The notes under the pieces were generated by a model. It had not been told where the DNA came from. It saw only the letters and a program-made list of their open reading frames with translations, and did not search any database. DNA of 44,889 nucleotides from Tritrichomonas foetus (Eukaryota > Parabasalia > Tritrichomonadida > Tritrichomonadidae): the NCBI GenBank assembly GCA_001839685.1, contig MLAK01000939.1:1-44889 (forward strand), given 5' to 3'. The translations under genes were made by a program, and so were the position numbers. Each line of letters opens with the position of its first letter. The first letter of the stretch is position 1. Below are positions 38,640-44,889 of this stretch, piece after piece.

Positions 38640-39593
38640 ATGGATCAAACGCAACAAGAACTCCTTCAAGAAATATTCACCGCTGTTGAAGGAGGAAACC
38701 ACCTCAAAGAAACAACCATTGTTCAACTCATGCGCATTCTCAAAGATATTTTATATCAAGAATGCAACGTTCTTGAGCTTTCCGCGCCTATACGAATCTG
38801 CGGCGATATTCACGGTCAATTATTCGATTTATTTAAACTATTTGAAAAAGCCGGCGAGGGCGATCTTTCGAAAGAAATAACACATAATTATCTATTTCTA
38901 GGCGATTACGTTGATCGTGGCTATTATTCACTCGAAACTTTTGCATACCTTGCAGCACTCAAAGTGAAATACCAACAGAAAATCTTCCTCCTTCGCGGCA
39001 ATCATGAATCGAGGCAAGTGAATATGCAATATGGATTTTATAACGATTGTCTTCAAGTCTATGGCCATGCTGGCGTTTGGTCACTTTGTAATGAAATTTT
39101 TGATCTTCTGCCAATTGCTGCTATTGTTGGACAGAAGATTTTCTGCGTGCATGGCGGTTTGAGCAAAGACATAAAGTTGGTTGAACAGCTTGATCTTTTA
39201 CCACGTCGTACAGACCTCCCCAGCCAAGGTCCTCTATGCGACCTGTGCTGGTCTGATCCAGAAGAAACAATTAGTGAATGGTGTGCAAACAAAAGAGGAG
39301 CGGGCTGGCTGTTTGGTAAGCCGCAAGTTGAAGAATTTTTGAATTTGAACAACTTGACACACGTGTGTCGTTCTCACCAACTGGCAATGGATGGATACCA
39401 AAAATATTTTGATAACAAACTAACAACAGTTTGGTCAGCACCTAATTATATGTATCGTGCTGGAAACAAGGCGACTTTCATGGATGTGGACGAAAATTGC
39501 AACACTGACAAATCCACAATGGTGGAGTTTGACGCACATCCGGACAGTATGACGAGGAAACCAGATGACATTATTTTGTCTTATTTCGCGTAA
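38640..39593 (+). CDS. PP2A/PP4-group Ser/Thr phosphatase catalytic subunit
   Basis: 317 aa, ATG at 38640. All metal and catalytic motifs are present: GDIHGQ (55-60), GDYVDRG (88-94), RGNHE (119-123), H171 in VHGG, H246 in RSHQ, and SAPNY (267-271). LTTVWSAPNY and CNEIFDLLPIAAIV are closest to PP4 (PPP4C) among the PP2A-type subfamilies, but the assignment is tentative. Two features depart from the group. The YCYRCGN loop reads YMYRAGN, losing both Cys, and the universal C-terminal DYFL is SYFA, so the Leu that is carboxymethylated to control holoenzyme assembly is absent. Should be catalytically active. Codon use is richer in G and C than in neighbours. Confidence 0.92.
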   Translation: MDQTQQELLQEIFTAVEGGNHLKETTIVQLMRILKDILYQECNVLELSAPIRICGDIHGQLFDLFKLFEKAGEGDLSKEITHNYLFLGDYVDRGYYSLETFAYLAALKVKYQQKIFLLRGNHESRQVNMQYGFYNDCLQVYGHAGVWSLCNEIFDLLPIAAIVGQKIFCVHGGLSKDIKLVEQLDLLPRRTDLPSQGPLCDLCWSDPEETISEWCANKRGAGWLFGKPQVEEFLNLNNLTHVCRSHQLAMDGYQKYFDNKLTTVWSAPNYMYRAGNKATFMDVDENCNTDKSTMVEFDAHPDSMTRKPDDIILSYFA

Positions 39594-40125
39594 GGTGTTC
39601 GAATGTATTTTTTATTTTAACATTTTCCCCTCCCCCTATATTTTTTATTCTATTTAAAAATCTTTTTTTATTTATTTATTTATTTTATTATTTTATTAAG
39701 GCTTTTCTTATCTAGCTATTAGATGATCTAATTTTCTTTTTATATGCTAATTTAGTTGAATGCTGAGTTTACAAAGGATTCTTAGATTGGAGTTTATGAC
39801 CAATAGTGATTTGATAAATTATGTTCAAAAAAACGTTATGAATATCTCATGTAATCCCAAATACTTCAATTTATAGGACATAAATAAACACGTGTTCTGA
39901 CACAATTTGGTATGTGTTGATTTTCTTTACCAGATTTTTTGAGTGTCTGTAGAATTATCATTGGTTAACTAACATTTAATTAACGCGAGACTCAAATTCT
40001 TTTGGCTTATGAGAGAGTTATTTTAGTCCATTCCGAGTCCTACTTAAATTAAAAACTCATTTAAAAAAATAAAATATAAGCATAATACAGAAGTAAAATA
40101 AATAGTTTGTTTATTCGCAAATATC
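39594..40125. other. Convergent 3' flanks
   Basis: T-rich tract just after the phosphatase stop (attttttattctattt; tttatttatttatttatttt), then nondescript AT-rich DNA. No ORF or RNA gene recognised. Confidence 0.4.
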
Positions 40126-40512
40126 TTACGAAATGAGAATCTGTGCAGCTGCTTGAACATTTTTCTTAAATTGCTCGTCTTCGATCGGAGTACGTACATC
40201 ATAAAAAGGGTTCATTAAAAGTTGGGCATAGTATGAATGAACTTGATGGAAAAATTTTCTGATAATTTCGCTCTTCTTCTTCGGGTGGAGGAGCAGGAAA
40301 GTCGTCTGGCCTGGCGTGACAAACGCGCTGATCGAATACGACTCGTATGTGTCAATCGACTCGCGATATTGTGTTGGATCTTTTAAATCGAGGGAATCGA
40401 GAGAAGCGTAAAGGATAAATTGGAATAAATACGATTTTTCAGTTGCATTTTCGACGAGTTGGCTGATTTCTGTGGAAAAAAGAAGATTGTTGTCGCCTAC
40501 AACAGCAAACAT
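40126..40512 (-). CDS. TRAPPC2: TRAPP complex subunit 2 (sedlin/Trs20)
   Basis: 128 aa, ATG at 40512. Full-length longin-fold sedlin: N-terminal FAVVGDNNLLFSTEI, QFILYASLDSLD, SAFVTPGQTTFLLLH, FFHQVHSYYAQLLMNPFY. The SAFVTPG and MNPFY blocks and the length (about 140 aa) distinguish it from the paralogue TRAPPC2L (GYVT; CNPFY). It is a core subunit of the TRAPP tether/exchange factor acting at ER-Golgi and later Rab steps. Starts divergently from the gene at 40610. Confidence 0.88.
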   Translation of the reverse strand: MFAVVGDNNLLFSTEISQLVENATEKSYLFQFILYASLDSLDLKDPTQYRESIDTYESYSISAFVTPGQTTFLLLHPKKKSEIIRKFFHQVHSYYAQLLMNPFYDVRTPIEDEQFKKNVQAAAQILIS

Positions 40513-40609
40513 AAAAAATTATAAAGAAATCGCAATTGAACGATAAAAGGTCAATAAATCCTGAATTGACCATTATATGGTGAAATAGTGTAATGTCACT
40601 TTTCCTCCT
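40513..40609. promoter_or_regulatory. Divergent promoter with inverted GGTCAA / TTGACC pair
   Basis: AAAAGGTCAATAAA (hexamer at 40549-40554) and AATTGACCATTA (40566-40571) lie in opposite orientations between the two divergent starts. A TCACTTTT initiator-like site at 40596 is 12 nt before the ATG at 40610. One hexamer could serve each gene. Confidence 0.5.
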
Positions 40610-41218
40610 ATGTTAAAAATAATTCAGAATTTTCGACTAGTCAAACCGAAAAAAGTTTCTCTTTTGAATAGAAATATAATTAATAACAAGGTGAATTGTC
40701 AAAATGAACTTTCTCAAATTGTTGGGGAATTTTTCAGAATGCATAATCTTTTTGATAGTTTAAATGTTCGTTTCCCGTCAATTTGGTGTCATCATTTCAT
40801 TTTTGATTATTCCATGTCAACCGAAATTACAACAATATCCAACCTCCTAAACAGGATCAGAACAAATGTCGAAAACAACCCGAAAAATTTGGAACCAGTA
40901 ATTACCGAATTAAACAGCATTTTAAATAAGTATGATCCGGAATATCAAGACAAAAACAGATCGCTGCCACTCGTCCCAAGTAATTTCGATCCAGATGCTG
41001 TTTACGAAAAAATTTGTCGCACTTCTGAAAAGCAGAGCTTAAAAATTCCTTTTATTCGATTCAAAGCAGATGAATTTAGCAAATCTTTCCGGATTCCACT
41101 TCCAAACTACACACGCAAACACAGAGAGCCGCTCCTTCAATGGTACAACATTAATTGGGACATTTTGGAACCATCGATCAGACTTTGGAGAGATGAAGTC
41201 ATTCCAGACACTGAGTAA
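40610..41218 (+). CDS. Unknown conserved-looking protein
   Basis: 202 aa from the ATG at 40610, 12 nt after a TCACTTTT initiator-like site. An alternative ATG at 40814 (MSTEITTISNLLNRI, 134 aa) also follows a TCATTTTT site by about 15 nt, and the sequence before it is less codon-like. Both are plausible. The C-terminal half is rich in Pro, Arg and aromatic residues (FRIPLPNYTRKHREPLLQWY; NWDILEPSIRLWRDEV), suggesting a folded domain. No family recognised. Confidence 0.55.
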   Translation: MLKIIQNFRLVKPKKVSLLNRNIINNKVNCQNELSQIVGEFFRMHNLFDSLNVRFPSIWCHHFIFDYSMSTEITTISNLLNRIRTNVENNPKNLEPVITELNSILNKYDPEYQDKNRSLPLVPSNFDPDAVYEKICRTSEKQSLKIPFIRFKADEFSKSFRIPLPNYTRKHREPLLQWYNINWDILEPSIRLWRDEVIPDTE

Positions 41219-41738
41219 AGTTTATGTATATTTTTTGACAATATGAACTCGAATTTCTTCTTTTTATTTTTCGAAATATTGTTTGAGAGACTCTTTTTCC
41301 TATGAGATATGCTTTTTGACAGAAAAATGGCTTAATGAGTCGAAGTGGCCCCAAAGATCCAGCAAAATTCATATCACATTCGCCAATGATTTTTCCACTT
41401 TTGACCTTTATTTGACCTTCTCTTCACATTTTGCGAGTCACATAGGATATCTCCTGGTTTCAACATGAAAAAAGTCACAATTAAATGCCAGGAATTTTTA
41501 TAACAATTATTCACAAATGAATCATCATTGAACTAATTAATGTGAAATTTTTGCCATAAACATAAAGATTCAACAGAATGGCATTTTATTGATTCGAAAA
41601 ATTTGCCAGATCCACTTTTTTCATAATTCAATTGAAAGGATTGAAAGAAGAAGATATGACAATACAAAATAATTTTTTTATGTGAAGTCTCTTTCCGTAT
41701 GTGAAAAATGAAATTATATGAAATTAAACCCGGAATTA
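41219..41738. other. Intergenic with isolated tandem TTGACC pair
   Basis: TTGACC at 41401-41406 and 41412-41417 (11-bp spacing), the same arrangement as upstream of 37087, followed by tcttcacattttgcgag. No protein gene begins downstream on this strand. A short transcript or untranslated RNA is possible, or the pair could be non-functional. Confidence 0.4.
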
Positions 41739-41830
41739 TGACCAAACTTGGAAAAGATTACTTCCAAGTTTGGTCAATTCTAAATGTGAATTTGTATTTT
41801 GGCGACAAATTCTGACTCAAGTTTTGGTCA
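41739..41830. repeat. Foldback sequence with three related arms, possible MITE
   Basis: tgaccaaacttggaa (41739-41753) pairs perfectly with ttccaagtttggtca (41762-41776) to form a 15-bp stem and 8-nt loop. A further arm caagttttggtca (41818-41830) pairs with the first. Outer bases are TA on both sides (aatTA|tgacc... ...ggtca|TAatt), so a 92-bp TA-targeting miniature element with an internal duplicated arm is one reading. It lies just 3' of the RapGAP gene (minus), where a hairpin could also affect transcript ends. Confidence 0.5.
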
Positions 41831-41944
41831 TAATTAAGAAGTATATATGACATTTATGAATGTTATTGAATATCTGAAAAAACTTAGTAATAGAAAAAAG
41901 AATATTCGTATAAATAACATTTTAGAAAAACCTATATAAATACA

Positions 41945-44587
41945 TCAACTGTGGTTACCATTGATAGAATTATTTTTGAAAACCTGTGATAAAAGTTCAA
42001 GTCCATCAACTGGAGCAATATATTTGAATAATTTTGAATTATGAATGAATCCCTCAGTTTCATTAATATAAAGTTCATCAATATTGGAACATACATATAA
42101 ATATAGAATAAATCCAATTGTATATCCAATATGATCTGCTGCTAACAAACGCTGCCTTCCAAAATCTAATGGAGGTCTTAAACTACCACTAAATTTTAGA
42201 ATGTGAATTGAATACAAATCATCACAAACATTTGAAACAGTGATAACTACAGGCCAATTCTGGAATAATTCTTCATCATAGACAATATCAGATCCATTTT
42301 CATTAAATAGAACCAATCCATTGGTTTCTTCTAAACCAACATTTGAATCTCCATTGAAATGATAACGACTAAAATAAATAAATCGGAATAAAATCGAATC
42401 AAAGTATGGAACAGGATAACTTGATTGTTTTCCATTTTTCAATTCATAGTTTTGTATAAATGGACCAAGTTTAGCTGTAAATGTATTAAATGCATCGGAT
42501 GAAGACGAATGATCAAATAATCCTTTTGATGTGCAATTTATTCGTGCTAAGGAAATATGAAATTTTCGTCGTCCTACTCTTTTTTCATATATTCCTAAAT
42601 CCTCCATACAACTTTCATCGAGTGGTGCTATTTGGAAACTGTTGGAATCAGTAAATAATCCAAGTGCCGACAAAAAGTAAAATGTGTCTCTCTTCTTCGT
42701 TGGTGGTGATCTTGGTTTATATGGAGTAAAAGTACATTTTACAGGTTTTTCTTCAATATTTTCATTTTTATCAGATTTCTGTTTCTTTGTATTTTTTAAA
42801 ATATCATTTTTCTGGTTATTGAAATCTTCTCCTTCAAGAAATTTAGAATTAAGGTTTTCGTTTATTGGAGAAAGTCTATATGCAGACATAGAATATTGAT
42901 TTCTACACACGATAACTGCATTTTCGTCATCATCGAAGTTACTTGAAATAATTGTAGAATTAAATCTAAAATAATCTCTTTGTGTTATAAGAATATCATC
43001 TAGATCAGCTTTTTCTAACTGTAAATGAATTGGTGATGTTATTAAATTTAATAAAACATTCCGTAAAAAGTTCTCACTTATTTGTTTTCTCGCATAATCA
43101 TGAATACAAAGACAACATTTCTCATTTTTATGTCCTCTTTCAATAATATCAATTACTTCTATCATCATTAATAGTATATATCTTATGGCCTCTTGTGGAA
43201 CATGCTCTATTAATGTAATTATTAAGTTTTCGCTTACAATATCTGGTGAAATATGAGCTGTAAATCCATAAATTAGAAGAAGAAGTACGGAAAATGAATT
43301 GCCTACAATACTTGCTACTTTATTGGAAAAATCTGTTCTACCAGTAACCAAAGAAATATATACAGCAGATATTGGATCTGAGAGAATATCTATTTTATGA
43401 TATAATAAATTAAACAATTCACGACTTCGATCTCCATTAAAAAGATCACATGAATAGATTTCTGCAAGATTTGAGCAAAGTAAAATCCATTCAGCCGAAT
43501 CTAAAATGATATCATTAATTGATAATATTGCATTGATAATATCACCAGTCAGAGAAACAAAAAATCTTGGTTTCTTAAAAAGAATATTAGAAAATGATTC
43601 AATTAGCTGTTTTGATCTATTTGGAATTATCTTATAAAATTCTTTCCGTATTGAATTAAACAAAATTCTCATCCATTTGGAATTGTCTTCAATTTTCCCA
43701 TATGTAAATAACTCAAAAATATAGCGAAATGACTTCTCTTCAACTTCAGTAAAGGGAAAAATAGTATCGGCAAAAATAGATAAAACAGTATCAACAGGTA
43801 TCAAAAATCTAAAAAGTCCAACTTTAGATTTAGTCAAAGATTTTATTATACCAAAATAGCAATGTCTTCTCACATCGATTGTGAGTTCTCTCTTTAATAA
43901 AGTATTTAATAATGTATCTGAAAATTCAGGAGTCATTGGATTTGCTTGATTCCAAACTCCTGAGTAAAAAGGTAGATATTTCACAATATTTGGTGTTATT
44001 GATCCACTCATTAAATTGCCAACAAATATTTCCCAAAATTCATCAATTTTATGTAAATTTAATAATTGAAGTGATTGTTTAGTTTCTAAACCTGAACACG
44101 CAAAAATGTCAATTGACAGTTGCCTTAATGTGTTTTTTGAAGTATCTGAACCTTTGAATTGAGAAAATTGGGGAAGTAAATTCATTAATAAATACCATGT
44201 TTCTTCTTCATATTCAATCGGTGGTGTGAATATTATTCTTTCCAAAATTTCTGTAATTTTATAAAGAGGAATATAATCCTGATGTCTATAACAAACATTA
44301 AACACTGAATTAATTACTAATCGTAAATATTTATTCCGATTTGATAATGAATCACCTGGCGCTTGAGAAAAACTCCAATTCTTAAAAATATTAAAAACCT
44401 TAAGTGTAAGTGATGAATCACCATTATCTAAAGCATAAAGTAAAATTGGTAAAACCCATTCTATTTGAGAACCTGTCTTTAATGAATTTGCGATTTCTTC
44501 ATTCTCAAGACCATCAATAACTGTATGAATCACATTTAAAGCAGCGTCAGGCATGAGAAAATTTAAAATTTTAGGATTCATATCCAT
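41945..44587 (-). CDS. RalGAP/tuberin-like protein with C-terminal RapGAP domain
   Basis: 880 aa, ATG at 44587 (MDMNPK; a second ATG two codons on). Residues 1-560 are predicted helical with HEAT/ARM-like spacing. About 580-650 is a polar Lys/Asn linker. The Rap/Ran-GAP domain spans about 650-870: PLDESCMEDLGIYEKRVGRR, a SSDAFNTFTAKLGPFI block, ILFRFIYFSRYHFNG, EETNGLVLFNENG (position of the GND motif with the catalytic Asn retained), then VVITVSNVCDDLYSIHIL. Helical scaffold plus C-terminal RapGAP is the layout of TSC2 and RalGAP alpha. Its substrate would be a Rheb-, Ral- or Rap-like GTPase; which is not decidable. The GAP domain is divergent. Confidence 0.68.
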   Translation of the reverse strand: MDMNPKILNFLMPDAALNVIHTVIDGLENEEIANSLKTGSQIEWVLPILLYALDNGDSSLTLKVFNIFKNWSFSQAPGDSLSNRNKYLRLVINSVFNVCYRHQDYIPLYKITEILERIIFTPPIEYEEETWYLLMNLLPQFSQFKGSDTSKNTLRQLSIDIFACSGLETKQSLQLLNLHKIDEFWEIFVGNLMSGSITPNIVKYLPFYSGVWNQANPMTPEFSDTLLNTLLKRELTIDVRRHCYFGIIKSLTKSKVGLFRFLIPVDTVLSIFADTIFPFTEVEEKSFRYIFELFTYGKIEDNSKWMRILFNSIRKEFYKIIPNRSKQLIESFSNILFKKPRFFVSLTGDIINAILSINDIILDSAEWILLCSNLAEIYSCDLFNGDRSRELFNLLYHKIDILSDPISAVYISLVTGRTDFSNKVASIVGNSFSVLLLLIYGFTAHISPDIVSENLIITLIEHVPQEAIRYILLMMIEVIDIIERGHKNEKCCLCIHDYARKQISENFLRNVLLNLITSPIHLQLEKADLDDILITQRDYFRFNSTIISSNFDDDENAVIVCRNQYSMSAYRLSPINENLNSKFLEGEDFNNQKNDILKNTKKQKSDKNENIEEKPVKCTFTPYKPRSPPTKKRDTFYFLSALGLFTDSNSFQIAPLDESCMEDLGIYEKRVGRRKFHISLARINCTSKGLFDHSSSSDAFNTFTAKLGPFIQNYELKNGKQSSYPVPYFDSILFRFIYFSRYHFNGDSNVGLEETNGLVLFNENGSDIVYDEELFQNWPVVITVSNVCDDLYSIHILKFSGSLRPPLDFGRQRLLAADHIGYTIGFILYLYVCSNIDELYINETEGFIHNSKLFKYIAPVDGLELLSQVFKNNSINGNHS

Positions 44588-44889
44588 TGATGTATTCTTT
44601 GGATGTATATCTTTCCAGTCGAAAATCCACTTTTTATAAACTTTTTGATANAATTGAATAATTATTTTTTGANAAGATAGTCGAAAATGCTCTCAAAATA
44701 ATTATGTTTAGTCGACTCGCTTACTTTTTTTGTATTAAAATTTTTGAAAGNTCTATTTTACTCAAAAATACCTATATTTTCCATATTTTAGCAAAGAACA
44801 ATAAATGCAGATATAAACTAGTTTTTTGACAAATGAACGAAAATTTTATTATCAAAATTTTTGAAAAGTTAAAGAGAAAAAAATGAGGA
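44588..44889. other. Window edge, 5' flank of the RapGAP gene
   Basis: AT-rich with three isolated Ns (44651, 44673, 44751). No ORF or element recognised. Confidence 0.4.

Noticed and set aside
1..44889. CRISPR arrays, bacterial operons, ribosome-binding sites, rRNA genes
   Set aside because: The gene content and intron are eukaryotic. No regular spacer array or rRNA-like sequence was seen, and no convincing tRNA A/B box pair was recognised by eye, though a tRNA scan would be needed to exclude one.

Overview
The window is nuclear DNA from a trichomonad protist, most likely a Tritrichomonas species. The genus is an inference. The sequence is strongly AT-rich and the genes are mostly intronless, alternating freely between strands. 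The one clear spliceosomal intron has the trichomonad-style GTATGT donor and a fused branch/acceptor CTAACACACAG. Several starts sit 6-25 nt after a TCA(C/T)-type sequence resembling the trichomonad initiator (Inr). The gene set fits a flagellated parasite: IFT, Rab/TRAPP/EARP trafficking, expanded kinases, Cache-type receptors and a Cys-rich surface protein.

Layout. 1-2041: gene-poor, with short decayed-looking ORFs and an old 184-bp-period tandem duplication. 2042-3745: Cys-rich type I surface protein. 4767-5186(-): two-pass membrane protein. 5656-8067: VPS50/syndetin-like tether subunit. 9143-13633: GTPase-like plus TKL kinase fusion of 1496 aa. 14999-16375(-): IQ-motif coiled-coil protein whose repeat tail contains a 248-N assembly gap. 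17402-18512: a 1.1-kb non-coding DNA transposon with 16-bp terminal inverted repeats (TIRs) and an 8-bp target-site duplication (TSD). 18703-19320: Rab GTPase. 19826-20569(-): TtcA-fold protein with all catalytic motifs lost. 21122-22006(-): RING-H2 E3. 22017-23372: two unknown genes. 23650-25778: an apparently intact pogo-type transposon with perfect 37-bp TIRs. 26686-29142: dCache receptor fused to a degenerate phosphodiesterase (PDE)-like domain. 29374-30878(-): CAMK/MARK-like kinase split by a 134-nt intron. 31998-32273(-): PLAC8 protein. 33153-34838: IFT56/TTC26. 35076-36911(-) and 37087-38235: a divergent pair of unknown proteins, one coiled-coil and one carrying an 18-bp repeat. 38640-39593: PP2A/PP4-group phosphatase with an altered C-terminus. 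40126-40512(-): TRAPPC2/sedlin. 40610-41218: unknown. 41945-44587(-): RalGAP/tuberin-like RapGAP protein.

Themes. Trafficking genes (VPS50, Rab, TRAPPC2, possibly RapGAP), ciliary genes (IFT56, perhaps the IQ protein) and signalling genes (two kinases, PP2A-group phosphatase, Cache receptor) are interspersed without operons. Three proteins keep a recognisable enzyme fold but lack some or all of the expected active-site residues: the TtcA-like protein, the PDE-like receptor and the GTPase-like domain of the TKL kinase. A GGTCAA/TTGACC hexamer recurs just upstream of several genes, in multiple copies about 11-12 bp apart in places, and looks like an unrecognised promoter element. The best leads are this motif, the 8-bp-TSD transposon, the intact pogo element and the two pseudoenzymes.
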